Positions 9,240-18,356 of a stretch of 59,061 bases of DNA are shown here, in pieces. The stretch is from contig JBCCCC010000005.1 in the NCBI GenBank assembly GCA_039033695.1, positions 1 through 59,061 on the forward strand, given 5' to 3'. This stretch comes from CALBPI01 sp039033695. Lineage in GTDB: Bacteria; Pseudomonadota; Gammaproteobacteria; Steroidobacterales; Woeseiaceae. Position 1 is the stretch's first letter; each line of letters begins with the position of its first letter. The notes under the pieces were generated by a model. That model worked only from the letters and a program-made list of their open reading frames with translations, searched no databases and was not told the origin of the DNA. Made by a program: the position numbers and the translations under genes.

Positions 9240-10274
9240 ATGCGACACAAGAATCAACTGTTCGATAAATTTACGCAATGGGACAACGATCAGATGCCGA
9301 TGGTACTGGCAATCGTTACAGATACCGAAGGTTCGACCTATAGCAAGACAGGCGATTTCATCTTGATTCGTGGCGACGGTCAGTACCAGGGGCTCGTGAG
9401 CGGCGGCTGCGTGGAAGGCGATCTGGCTGAGCGCGCCAGTGCGGCCATCACCGCCAAACAGTGTCGCATTGTCGATTATGACCTGGGTGGCGAGCATGAT
9501 GCGTTGTGGGGCATGGGCGCCGGCTGCGATGGCGCGTTACAGATTCTGCTGGTACCACTGACTGTTGCTAGCGGTTTATATGCGTTTCGGGCTTTGGCCA
9601 AGGCCTATCAGAAGGGTGAGCAATCGCTGTTGGCGGTAGCGGTTAGCGACCGGCCCGATGCGCAGTTGATTTGTGCCATAGCGGCAACGGGTGCGACCAC
9701 AGGCGATCCGTTGCCGGACTGGCTAGGCAAGCCCGAAGCGCTCGTGACGTCCGACAGTCGCTCGCAACGTGTGACGGCGGCCAGCCATGCACCCGTTTGT
9801 CTGGTGGCCGTTGCGCCAGCGCCGAGCTTGTTGATTTGCGGCGCAGCGCCAGACGTGGAGCCGATCTGCGAGTTGCTCGCGACGCTGGGTTGGCGTGTGA
9901 CTGTGTGCGATCACCGACCAGCGTATCTGCAACGTCTGGCCGCGACCGGACAGCAGGTGCAATCCGTAGTGCCAGGTGCGCTAGACGATGCGTTGGTGTT
10001 GTCAGAGTTCGATGCGGTATTGATCATGAGTCATCATCTGGCGAGCGATGAGGCTTATCTGGCAGAGGTTGCCGGCGTTTCACATTGGCGCTATGTCGGA
10101 TTGCTGGGCCCCGCCCATCGTCGCGACAGGTTACTTGCTGCCATCGGCAATGTACCGAAAACGTTCGTCGAAAAATTGCATGGGCCGGCGGGCCTCAGGC
10201 TAGGAGGTCGCGAGCCTGCCAGTATTGCAATATCGATTGTGGCTGAGCTCCACCAGGCGCTGCTAGCTAACTAA
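9240..10274 (+). CDS. XdhC/CoxI family molybdoenzyme maturation factor
   Basis: The 344-residue protein has an N-terminal XdhC/CoxI domain with GSTYSKTGD and the family motif VSGGCVEGDL, and a C-terminal Rossmann-like XdhC domain (about residues 195-330) ending in the YVGLLGPAHRRDRLL region. Such proteins bind molybdenum cofactor, promote its sulfuration and insert it into xanthine dehydrogenase/CO dehydrogenase-type enzymes. No such enzyme is in this window, although Moco synthesis genes lie 11 kb away. The stop overlaps the stop of the convergent receiver-TonB gene by three bases. Confidence 0.9.
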   Translation: MRHKNQLFDKFTQWDNDQMPMVLAIVTDTEGSTYSKTGDFILIRGDGQYQGLVSGGCVEGDLAERASAAITAKQCRIVDYDLGGEHDALWGMGAGCDGALQILLVPLTVASGLYAFRALAKAYQKGEQSLLAVAVSDRPDAQLICAIAATGATTGDPLPDWLGKPEALVTSDSRSQRVTAASHAPVCLVAVAPAPSLLICGAAPDVEPICELLATLGWRVTVCDHRPAYLQRLAATGQQVQSVVPGALDDALVLSEFDAVLIMSHHLASDEAYLAEVAGVSHWRYVGLLGPAHRRDRLLAAIGNVPKTFVEKLHGPAGLRLGGREPASIAISIVAELHQALLAN

Positions 10275-12832
10275 TTTTCGAGGTTGAACTCTAGTCGTAC
10301 TCTTGCGCGGCTGGTGACGGTCGGATCGTCCGTATTCAATGGCTCATACCGCCATGCCGAGACTGCTTCAATGGCCGCATCATCGAATGTACTGCCGGGG
10401 GAGCTATCGATCACGACCACATCGGTCGTCGTGCCGTCGGCCTGAACCACAAATTGCACGTCAGCCCAGCCCTCGATGCCGCGACGCTGTGCGGTCCGTG
10501 GATAGCGCGGTGCCTCGTAGTTGATTTGCACCAACTCGAGTTCCCGTTCGACCTCGGCGGGTGCTTCGCTAGCACTCTCGTCAACACTGACTGCGGCGCG
10601 CTCGGGCGTCGATGCTGCTGACTCTGATGCCGCGTCGCTGCCAGCAACTGGCGGTGGCGCGACCGGTGTCGCTTCGCGCAGGGCTGAGAGGTTGTCGTCT
10701 TCAATTACGGATTCGCTGGTCTGCGTTTCTACCGAATTTGCGCTTGGTGCGGGTTGAGATGGGGCGGGGCGCGATACTGGCCGGCGGTCAGCTGCGGCCA
10801 GCGCAGAAATCTGCTGGCGTAACGACGCGAGTTCGATACTATTCGCGCCGGTCGTCTCCGCTTGTTGCAGCTGCACGGCTGCGGCTTGGTAGTCACCTCT
10901 CGCGATGAGTGTCTTGATCTGCGAGATCAACATACTGCCGATGAAGGTCATACCCTGTCGAGCGACGGCGTTCTCCGGTTCAATATCGAGTGCGGCTTGA
11001 TAGTAGAAGCTGGCACTGTCATCGAATGGCTCTGTCAGTTTGCCCTCGCCAACACGAGCATTGGCAAGATCCAGTAACTCCGGCACCGTCGCCGATGCGG
11101 CTTGACTGGATATCCGGCTCGATAGAGCGTCGATGATGGCCGGATCCACGGTGTCCGAAGCTTGCAGGCTGTTCAGCGTGGCCTGCGCAGTCGCGATATC
11201 ACCTGCGGCGATTGCCTGCTCAATAACGCCAAGGTCACGACGAGCAAGTTCTTTGCTTAGCTGGCGGTTGAAAAACGCGAGCCGCGGATGTCCCGGCACG
11301 TGGGTGTTGAGCGTCTGTAGCGCTGCTTGCGCACCCGGCAAGTCATCTTCGAGCAGGTTGCGTTCAACGCTCGAGAAGACTTCGACCAGCACATCGTCCA
11401 ATGCAGCACGAACTTGCTGATTATCACGTTGCAGTGCTGCCGCCTGCGCAAAATGCATGACAGCATTGTTGTCGGCTGGGCTGTAAAGATTACCGGACGA
11501 GACAGCACTTTGCGCACTTTGCAGTGCGATTTCGAAGCGACTCGCCCCGGCCGGCTGGTCGTCAGGTTGAGTCGCTGGCGGTGTCGCTGCGTTTTGCACG
11601 GGCGCACTGCTTGCGGGGGATTCGTCGTCGCCGCCAATACTAAACAATGCGACTATGCCAAGTACGATAACCGTGGCAGTGATTAGTGCGGGTACGATAC
11701 CAATGCGTTCAACGACACTGCCGATAAAGCCGGTTTCGACATCGTCCTCGTCGAGAGACGGCATATCGATGTTGGTCTGGCGAACGTCAGTCGTGCGGAA
11801 CAAGCCTGAATCGAATGTCACGCCCTTAATGATGCCGGTTTCCGTCATCTTTTCCTGTACGTCGCTGGGTGTGAGCGGTACGTCGGTATTAACCAGTGTC
11901 AGGTGTTTCTTCGCCGATGCTTCGATTGCCAGGCGCGATCGGCCGGGGCTGATCGGTTTCAGCAAGAATCGATAGACAAGCCCATCACTTATCAAGCCCA
12001 TCATCTTCTCGCCGTCTTCGCGACGGCCGGCAACGATCGTGACCAGAGAGGGCATGTGCTTGCGCAGCTTCGCGGTGATGGTTTCAACATCTTTAACAGC
12101 GACGGCGGCATCGGTAATCAATACACCCGAGCGGCCTTCGCGAACAATATCGACGCCCTCTTGCAGGTTAGGCGCGTGGTTTACGACATGCGAGCTACCC
12201 GTTGCCGCGCGGATCGTTTTGAGAAAGCTGGCGTCGTTGGTCAGAACGACGATCTCAACCTCACTGATATTCTGAGCGGCTGGCGCGACCTCATCGGGGG
12301 TGCCAGGTTCGAGTACCGGAATGTCGGCTTGCAGCATCCGGAACTGTCCGGTTTGACTAATCTCCTCTACGCGATGGGTGTCCGTGCGATCGGCAGTACC
12401 CGCGCGAGGACCAGCAGAGAAGTCATTGGCTGGCTGCGGCAGGCTTTGTGTTGCATTGGGGTCGAGCTCATTGATGATTGCCGCGCAGATCTCAGCCGGT
12501 GTGCTCTCGGCTGCCAGTATCTGATTCAGGTGGCGTGCGTTGACCAAGGCCGCTTTGTCCGAATCGGTGAGCCGTTTGGAGGCGATCAATATCCCACGCG
12601 TGTCGGGCGAGCGCTTCTTTGCTTCTTTGAGCGCTTCCTGGCCGCTCATGCCCGGCAAGTCCTGGGCGCAAATGATAACGTCGATCGGTGTGATGCCGAG
12701 AGTGGTCAGCGCCTCGGTACCGGACGCTGCCATATGCACCGAAAACTCCTCGCCCAATTGGCGCGCGCAGGGTTCCATGAGCGCCGGCTCGGGGTGCAGG
12801 AACATAACCTGTTTCTTGAACTGATCTACCAT
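10271..12832 (-). CDS. Receiver-like x2 / membrane helix / helical repeat / TonB C-terminal protein
   Basis: The 853-residue protein has an unusual order of parts. Residues 5-120 look like a response-regulator receiver, but the phosphoacceptor position in DVIICAQDLPGM is Ala56. Residues about 194-310 form a second receiver-like domain that keeps an Asp (241, in VLITDAAV) and a Lys-Pro pair (292-293). A single membrane helix spans about 374-398. Residues 430-680 are alpha-helical, TPR-like; a Pro/Ser/Ala/Glu-rich linker follows; residues 766-853 are a TonB C-terminal domain (RYPRTAQRRGIEGW, AWRYEPL). Topology places the receivers in the cytoplasm and the TonB domain in the periplasm. ATG 12832 has AGGA eight bases upstream. 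It may couple a cytoplasmic signal to outer-membrane transport; that is inference. Confidence 0.88.
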   Translation of the reverse strand: MVDQFKKQVMFLHPEPALMEPCARQLGEEFSVHMAASGTEALTTLGITPIDVIICAQDLPGMSGQEALKEAKKRSPDTRGILIASKRLTDSDKAALVNARHLNQILAAESTPAEICAAIINELDPNATQSLPQPANDFSAGPRAGTADRTDTHRVEEISQTGQFRMLQADIPVLEPGTPDEVAPAAQNISEVEIVVLTNDASFLKTIRAATGSSHVVNHAPNLQEGVDIVREGRSGVLITDAAVAVKDVETITAKLRKHMPSLVTIVAGRREDGEKMMGLISDGLVYRFLLKPISPGRSRLAIEASAKKHLTLVNTDVPLTPSDVQEKMTETGIIKGVTFDSGLFRTTDVRQTNIDMPSLDEDDVETGFIGSVVERIGIVPALITATVIVLGIVALFSIGGDDESPASSAPVQNAATPPATQPDDQPAGASRFEIALQSAQSAVSSGNLYSPADNNAVMHFAQAAALQRDNQQVRAALDDVLVEVFSSVERNLLEDDLPGAQAALQTLNTHVPGHPRLAFFNRQLSKELARRDLGVIEQAIAAGDIATAQATLNSLQASDTVDPAIIDALSSRISSQAASATVPELLDLANARVGEGKLTEPFDDSASFYYQAALDIEPENAVARQGMTFIGSMLISQIKTLIARGDYQAAAVQLQQAETTGANSIELASLRQQISALAAADRRPVSRPAPSQPAPSANSVETQTSESVIEDDNLSALREATPVAPPPVAGSDAASESAASTPERAAVSVDESASEAPAEVERELELVQINYEAPRYPRTAQRRGIEGWADVQFVVQADGTTTDVVVIDSSPGSTFDDAAIEAVSAWRYEPLNTDDPTVTSRARVRLEFNLEN

Positions 12833-13017
12833 AGTGTCCTCGGCAAGACGTACACCGCCGCCGCGCATTCGGTGCTGATTACGCCTTTAACGCAGTATAG
12901 GTAGTAAATGAGTCCCTGACAGCAGTCTGCGCCGGCGGGTTTGCTAAACTGTGACTGATTCCACATAACGTCTGCTACATGGCGCACAGTTTACGCTCAA
13001 GTCCTACCAGCGCTGGG

Positions 13018-14952
13018 TTATTCGTGATCTGGGGGTGTGGTCTTGCGGGTCGCGATTTCCTCACTGATTTCCGCGATCGCATCGGCGCGAGACAGGAATC
13101 GCTGTTGTTTGCTGCCCAGACGACGCAACGCAACCGTTTCCTGCTCTACCTCGCGTTTGCCGACCGCGAGAATAACCGGCACTTTGGCCAGGCTGTGTTC
13201 TCGGACTTTGTAGGCGATTTTCTCATTGCGGATATCGGTTTCTGCCTCGATCCCGGCCGCTCGCAGCGCCTCAACCAGCTCCACCGCATACGCATCGCCA
13301 TCGGACGTGATGGTTGCAACAACGACCTGCAGCGGCGACAACCAGAGCGGCAAATTGCCGGCATAGTGCTCGAGCAAGATACCGGTGAAACGTTCGAGTG
13401 AGCCGAACATCGCCCGATGCAGCATCACCGGTATGTGCCGCTGGCCGTCTTCGCCGATGTATGTTGCGCCAAGACGCATGGGCAAGTTCAGATCAACCTG
13501 CAACGTGCCACACTGCCAGTCGCGGCCGATGGCGTCGCGCAAGACAAACTCGATCTTCGGCCCGTAAAATGCGCCTTCGCCGGGGTTGTGGGCGTATTCC
13601 ATGCCGGCTTTATCCAGCGCTGCCAGCAGCGCAGCTTCAGATTGGTCCCAAACGGCGTCTTCACCGACCCGCACGGCGGGCCTGTCCGCAAACTTGATGC
13701 GAATGTCGCTAAACCCAAAATCGTTGTAGATGCTGAGGATATGCTCGATGATGCTAACCGACTCTTCGGTGATTTGCTCCATCGTGCAGAACACGTGCGC
13801 ATCGTCCTGCGTGAACGCGCGCACACGTAACATGCCATGCAGCGCACCCGACGGTTCGTAGCGATGCACGGTGCCGAACTCAGCTAGTCGCAGCGGTAGT
13901 TCTCGATAGCTGGTGATGCCCTGCTTGAACACTTGCACGTGGCCGGGACAGTTCATTGGCTTGAGCGCGAAAACACGCCCGTCCTCGGTCTCGGTCGTAT
14001 ACATATGCTCGCCGAAAGTGTCCCAATGCCCGGAGGCTTCCCACAAAGCGCGGTCCATAACAACCGGCGTGTGAATCTCGCGATAGCCTGCGGCGCGTTG
14101 GCGCCCGCGCATGTAGTCGATCAGTCGCTGGAACAATGTCCAGCCCAGCGGGTGCCAGAACAATGCGCCGGGTGCCTCTTCCTGGAAATGAAACAGGTTC
14201 ATTTGCCGACCGAGTTTGCGATGGTCGCGCTTTTCGGCTTCCTCGACCTGGCGCAGATACAATCGCAATTGCTTGTCGTTCGCCCAAGCTGTGCCGTACA
14301 CCCTTTGCAGCATTTCGTTGCGCGAGTCGCCCTCCCAGTAAGCGCCAGAGACACGCAGCAACTTGAACGCACTGCCCAGTCGGCCCGTGGACGGCAAGTG
14401 CGGGCCACGGCAAAGGTCGATGAAGTCGCCCTGGCGATACAGGGTGATTGCCTCACCAGACGGGATGCGCTCGATCAGGCGAGCCTTGTATTCCTCTCCC
14501 TGCTCTCGAAAGAAGCGTACAGCATCATCACGCGCCCAGACTTCACGCGTCACTGGCTCATCGCGCTTGACGATTTCGCGCATGCGCTCTTCGATGGTTT
14601 CGAGATCTTCCGGTGTGAACGCTGTGTCGCGGGCAAAGTCGTAATAGAAGCCATTTTCGATCGCGGGACCAATCGTGACCTGCGTGTCCGGGTACAGCTC
14701 TTTGACGGCCTCGGCCATGATATGCGCCGCGTCATGGCGCAGCAGCTCAAGCCCGGCGTCGCTGTCTCTCGTCACAATCGATACGCTCGCATCTGACTCA
14801 ATGGGGCGAGTAAGATCGTAGGCCTCGCCGTCGAGCTCAATTGCGACCGCCGCCTTGGCCAGTGAGCCACTGATGCTTTTGGCAATCTCAAGGCCCGTGA
14901 CAGGCGTGTCGAATTGGCGGACGTTACCGTCCGGTAGTGTGATTTGCGGCAT
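13018..14952 (-). CDS. thrS: Threonyl-tRNA synthetase
   Basis: The 644-residue enzyme charges tRNA-Thr with threonine. The order is an N-terminal TGS domain (1-62), an editing domain with the HDAAHIMA zinc/hydrolysis motif, a class II catalytic core with the zinc-binding NCPGH motif and motif 2 (RYEPSGALHGMLR), and a C-terminal anticodon-binding domain (PLQVVVATI onwards). Length is standard. It is not followed by infC-rpmI-rplT as in many proteobacteria; the receiver-TonB gene lies 185 bases downstream instead. A structured leader lies upstream and may control it. Confidence 0.97.
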   Translation of the reverse strand: MPQITLPDGNVRQFDTPVTGLEIAKSISGSLAKAAVAIELDGEAYDLTRPIESDASVSIVTRDSDAGLELLRHDAAHIMAEAVKELYPDTQVTIGPAIENGFYYDFARDTAFTPEDLETIEERMREIVKRDEPVTREVWARDDAVRFFREQGEEYKARLIERIPSGEAITLYRQGDFIDLCRGPHLPSTGRLGSAFKLLRVSGAYWEGDSRNEMLQRVYGTAWANDKQLRLYLRQVEEAEKRDHRKLGRQMNLFHFQEEAPGALFWHPLGWTLFQRLIDYMRGRQRAAGYREIHTPVVMDRALWEASGHWDTFGEHMYTTETEDGRVFALKPMNCPGHVQVFKQGITSYRELPLRLAEFGTVHRYEPSGALHGMLRVRAFTQDDAHVFCTMEQITEESVSIIEHILSIYNDFGFSDIRIKFADRPAVRVGEDAVWDQSEAALLAALDKAGMEYAHNPGEGAFYGPKIEFVLRDAIGRDWQCGTLQVDLNLPMRLGATYIGEDGQRHIPVMLHRAMFGSLERFTGILLEHYAGNLPLWLSPLQVVVATITSDGDAYAVELVEALRAAGIEAETDIRNEKIAYKVREHSLAKVPVILAVGKREVEQETVALRRLGSKQQRFLSRADAIAEISEEIATRKTTPPDHE

Positions 14953-14992
14953 GCTGGGGCTCGTTCAGTTAACTCTTGCAAGGCGGCTTGCG

Positions 14993-15023
14993 CGGCCAAT
15001 AGTGGGCTGGCGCATATTGGCCG
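14993..15023 (-). promoter_or_regulatory. Hairpin at the 5' end of the thrS transcript
   Basis: Arms CGGCCAATA (14993-15001) and TATTGGCCG (15015-15023) pair perfectly over nine bases around a 13-base loop. They lie between the predicted thrS promoter and the thrS ATG. A smaller stem GCAAG/CTTGC follows nearer the start codon. In E. coli, thrS is autoregulated through leader stem-loops that mimic tRNA-Thr; whether this hairpin does the same is inference. No tRNA-Thr anticodon is obvious in the loop. Confidence 0.45.
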
Positions 15024-15026
15024 GCT

Positions 15027-15054
15027 ATTGTATAGCAATGTGGTGGGCTGTCAC
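15027..15054 (-). promoter_or_regulatory. Probable sigma-70 promoter of thrS
   Basis: Read on the minus strand: GTGACA (15054-15049), a 16-base spacer, then TACAAT (15032-15027). Each box matches consensus at five of six positions. Initiation would fall near 15020, giving a leader of roughly 70 bases. Confidence 0.5.
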
Positions 15055-15124
15055 TATGCCCGCGCGTCGCAGAATATGACCGGAATGGGTTACCATAGCG
15101 TTGTATGCCGACCGAGGATTCCAG

Positions 15125-15592
15125 ATGATGGCTGCGGTTAAAACGCACGATCACAGTAAATGTGTTGATGACGCATTACGCGTGGCCGAACAACTCTGCG
15201 CAAAGCAGGGGCTGCGGTTGACACCACTTCGCCGGCGCGTGCTGCAATTGGTCTGGGCATCGCACCGGCCCGTGGGTGCCTATGAGGTGCTCGAATCACT
15301 GCCAACCTCTGGTAAACGTGCGGCACCGCCAACCGTCTATCGCGCGCTTGAGTTTCTGATGGAGGCCGGTCTGGTGCATCGGCTCGATTCACTGAATGCT
15401 TATGTTGGCTGCCCGGATCCGGGCGAGCCGCACAGCGGGCAGTTCCTGATCTGTCGCCAGTGTCGGCACGTTACGGAGATTGATGCCAGCTCAGTAAACG
15501 CCAAAGTACGCGCGATCGCCGCGGACAATGGGTTCACTGCCGAACAGCAAGTACTCGAGGTTAAGGGTATTTGCGCTGACTGCCAGCCGTAG
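15125..15592 (+). CDS. zur: Fur-family zinc uptake regulator Zur
   Basis: The 155-residue protein is a winged-helix DNA-binding repressor of the Fur family. It has the helix-turn-helix region GLRLTPLRRRVLQLVW, the PPTVYRALEFLMEAGLVHR recognition segment, and two zinc-site cysteine pairs, CRQC and CADC, near the C-terminus. The His-Cys pattern and LTPLR start fit Zur better than Fur; with zinc it would repress uptake genes. GAGGA lies about five bases upstream of ATG 15125; a second ATG follows immediately. The downstream YdjM-like gene begins three bases after the stop. Confidence 0.88.
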   Translation: MMAAVKTHDHSKCVDDALRVAEQLCAKQGLRLTPLRRRVLQLVWASHRPVGAYEVLESLPTSGKRAAPPTVYRALEFLMEAGLVHRLDSLNAYVGCPDPGEPHSGQFLICRQCRHVTEIDASSVNAKVRAIAADNGFTAEQQVLEVKGICADCQP

Positions 15593-15595
15593 TTA

Positions 15596-16552
15596 ATGGA
15601 TTCGATCACCCAGGCCGCTTTTGGTGCGGTCGTCGCGCAGTGCATTGCCGGCCGCGAACTCGGCCCGCGAGCAGCCTTGCTTGGCGCGGCATGCGGGACT
15701 TTGCCAGATCTTGATGTGGTGATCAGCTACGCCGATCCGGTCGCGCAAATGACTTATCATCGTACCTGGTCGCATTCGTTGTTCTGGTTGTCGGTAGCAA
15801 CGCCAGTGGTTTGGTTGCTGGCGCGCTGGACCGTGTTTTGGCGCAAAGCCGGGAGGATGGCGCTGCTAGCCATCTGGCTGAGTTTTATTACCCACCCGGT
15901 GCTGGATGCCTTCACAGTCTATGGCACACAGATGTTGCTGCCGTTCAGTGATTATCCGGTGAGTATAGGCAGCGTGTTTATCATCGATCTGCTGGTCACG
16001 TTGCCGTTACTCGCGGCGTTGATTGCGGCGCGCAAGGGGCAACGTACGCTGTGGCTACAGGGTAGTCTCGTGATCGTATCGGCCTATCTTATGCTCACGC
16101 TAGTGGTACAGCAGCGCCTGGAGACCGGCGCGATCAAGACAACTGGCGGCAATGCGGCATCCATTAAAGCGATACCGGCTGCCTTTAACCCACTGCGTTG
16201 GCGATTGCTCTGGGTGCGCGATGGACAGCACTGCGATCAATTCGTTGCGGCAACCGGCACGGCGACTGCAGACGGCTGGCAATGCTATCGCCAACAACGT
16301 GAACTGTTGGCATCGTTATCCGCCCATTGGCCGGTAGAGCGTATGCAGTGGTTCACGCATGGCTTCTATGCGATCAATCAAGTTGGGGGAGACGTGGTGT
16401 TGTCTGACATTCGGATGGGGGTGGAGGGTTTCTATATTTTTCGCTTTGTGGTCGGCCACGAGGAACAAGGCAGCATTGTCGCTGTGCAGGCTCGGCAGTT
16501 GCCGCCACGGCGCCCGGGTTGGAATGACATGCAGCGCGCATGGGGTCTCTAG
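15596..16552 (+). CDS. YdjM-like (PF04307) inner-membrane protein, predicted metal-dependent hydrolase
   Basis: The 318-residue protein starts with the family pattern MDSITQAAFGAVVAQ and carries conserved acidic/His motifs for metal binding: GTLPDLDVV, YHRTWSHSLFW and the SFITHPVLDAFT helix. About five membrane helices lie in residues 60-190, followed by a cytoplasmic or periplasmic C-terminal part. The family is annotated as metal-dependent hydrolases, but the substrate is not known. It is probably co-transcribed with zur, which suggests a membrane or metal-related role. Confidence 0.85.
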   Translation: MDSITQAAFGAVVAQCIAGRELGPRAALLGAACGTLPDLDVVISYADPVAQMTYHRTWSHSLFWLSVATPVVWLLARWTVFWRKAGRMALLAIWLSFITHPVLDAFTVYGTQMLLPFSDYPVSIGSVFIIDLLVTLPLLAALIAARKGQRTLWLQGSLVIVSAYLMLTLVVQQRLETGAIKTTGGNAASIKAIPAAFNPLRWRLLWVRDGQHCDQFVAATGTATADGWQCYRQQRELLASLSAHWPVERMQWFTHGFYAINQVGGDVVLSDIRMGVEGFYIFRFVVGHEEQGSIVAVQARQLPPRRPGWNDMQRAWGL

Positions 16553-16600
16553 TCATAGAAAAGCAGCCTGCCACAGCGCGCAAATACTAGCGGCTTGACG

Positions 16601-16606
16601 TACAAT
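16601..16606 (+). promoter_or_regulatory. Probable -10 box for glnS
   Basis: TACAAT, preceded by a weak -35 region, lies 46 bases upstream of the chosen glnS ATG. An alternative upstream start would lie at or before this box, which supports the later start. Confidence 0.35.
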
Positions 16607-16651
16607 GCGCGCGACTTCAAGGCGCAATCGGGCGCCAACTGGAACCATTTC

Positions 16652-18352
16652 ATGAGTGATACGACCGCCGAGTCTGACAGCATCAATAAGGACTTCATTC
16701 GCCAGATCATCGCTGACGACATCGCTGAAGGCCGCTTGCCGGAAGGTCTGGTTACACGATTTCCGCCTGAACCCAATGGCTTTCTGCACATTGGGCACGC
16801 GCTGTCGATTTCGCTGAACTTCGGTGCCGCCGGTGAGTTCTCGGGCACGACGTTTCTGCGCTTTGATGATACCAACCCGGAAAAGGAACGGCAGGAATAT
16901 GCCGATGCAATTTGTGAGGATGTGCGCTGGTTGGGCTATGACTGGCAGGACCACCTGACGCATGCATCGGATTACTTCGATCGCTTGTATGCGGCCGCGG
17001 AGCAGTTGATTGAGCGTGGCGACGCCTACGTCGATAGCCTGAGTGCAGACGAGATACGCGAGTATCGCGGCACGCTCACGGAGGTTGGCAAGGACAGCCC
17101 GCATCGCTCACGCAGCATCGACGAGAACCTTGCGTTGTTTCGCCGCATGCGCGCTGGCGAATTCGCTGACGGTGCACATGTCTTGCGTGCCAAGATCGAC
17201 ATGGCCTCTCCGAATATCAATCTGCGTGATCCAACGCTTTATCGCATCCGCCATGCGACGCATCAGCGCACCGGTGACACCTGGCCGATTTACCCGATGT
17301 ACGACTTTGCACACACGCTGTGCGATATTTTCGAGGGCATCACGCATAGCCTTTGCACGCTCGAGTTCGAGGACCATCGCCCACTTTACGAATGGTTCGT
17401 CGCACGGGTCGCACATGATTACCCGCCACGGCAAATCGAGTTCTCCCGGTTGCAGGTCGGTTACATGGTGACCAGCAAGCGCAAGCTCAAAGCGCTGGTC
17501 GATGCCGAGCACGTGGCTGGCTGGGACGATCCGCGTATGCCGACCATCGCTGGTATGCGCCGTCGCGGTTATCCGGCAGAGGCGTTGCGCCGATTCTGTC
17601 AGCAAGTGGGCATCACCAAGAAAGCGAAGATGATTGAGCTTGGCATGCTCGAGTCGACAGTTCGCGATAGCCTGTCTACTGCGCCACGCACGCTGGCGGT
17701 ATTGGACCCGCTCAAGGTGATCATCACCAATATGCCTGACGGCGAAACGGAGTGGCTAGTGGCCAGCAACCACCCGAACCATCCAGAAATGGGTGAGCGC
17801 AAGATACCGTTCTCGCGTGAGCTGTGGATCGAACAGGATGATTTTCTCGAAGAGGCGCCACGCAAGTTTTTCAGACTGAAACCGGGCGGCGAAGTGCGGT
17901 TGCGTTATGGCTATATCATTCGTTGTGATGAAGTGATCAAAGATGCGGATGGCAACGTGACAGTGTTGCATTGCTCCATGGACGAGACGACTCGCAGCGG
18001 CAGCGGCAACGAGCGCAAGGTGAAAGGTACGATTCACTGGGTCAGCGCAGCGCATGCCGTGCCGGCCAGGGTGAATCTGTACGATCGTTTGTTTCGTGAG
18101 GCGGCGCCTTCGAAGGCTGCCGACTGGGAGTCGACCATCAATCCCGACTCGTTACAGGTGGCCCAAGCCTGGCTGGAGCCAGCACTGGCTGAGGCAAGTT
18201 CTGCGCAGGCTGTGCAGTTCGAGCGCCTTGGCTATTTTGTGCAGGATGCTGGCTCAGAAGCCGATGCGCTGGTGTTTAACCGAATCGTCACGCTGCGCGA
18301 TTCCTGGGCCAAATTGGAACGCGCTGCCATGCGCGAGTTAAGCGCCGACTAG
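16652..18352 (+). CDS. glnS: Glutaminyl-tRNA synthetase
   Basis: The 566-residue class I synthetase charges tRNA-Gln. It has HIGH at residues 46-49 in PEPNGFLHIGHA, a conserved FDDTNPEKE segment, and GWDDPRMPTI following the second signature. That signature reads TSKRKL here where E. coli has MSKRKL. The C-terminal beta-barrel anticodon-binding domains are present through about residue 540. Length fits the family (about 555). ATG 16652 starts right before the typical short N-terminal region. A functional GlnRS means this organism need not rely on Glu-tRNA(Gln) amidation. Confidence 0.97.
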   Translation: MSDTTAESDSINKDFIRQIIADDIAEGRLPEGLVTRFPPEPNGFLHIGHALSISLNFGAAGEFSGTTFLRFDDTNPEKERQEYADAICEDVRWLGYDWQDHLTHASDYFDRLYAAAEQLIERGDAYVDSLSADEIREYRGTLTEVGKDSPHRSRSIDENLALFRRMRAGEFADGAHVLRAKIDMASPNINLRDPTLYRIRHATHQRTGDTWPIYPMYDFAHTLCDIFEGITHSLCTLEFEDHRPLYEWFVARVAHDYPPRQIEFSRLQVGYMVTSKRKLKALVDAEHVAGWDDPRMPTIAGMRRRGYPAEALRRFCQQVGITKKAKMIELGMLESTVRDSLSTAPRTLAVLDPLKVIITNMPDGETEWLVASNHPNHPEMGERKIPFSRELWIEQDDFLEEAPRKFFRLKPGGEVRLRYGYIIRCDEVIKDADGNVTVLHCSMDETTRSGSGNERKVKGTIHWVSAAHAVPARVNLYDRLFREAAPSKAADWESTINPDSLQVAQAWLEPALAEASSAQAVQFERLGYFVQDAGSEADALVFNRIVTLRDSWAKLERAAMRELSAD

Positions 18353-18356
18353 CGCG

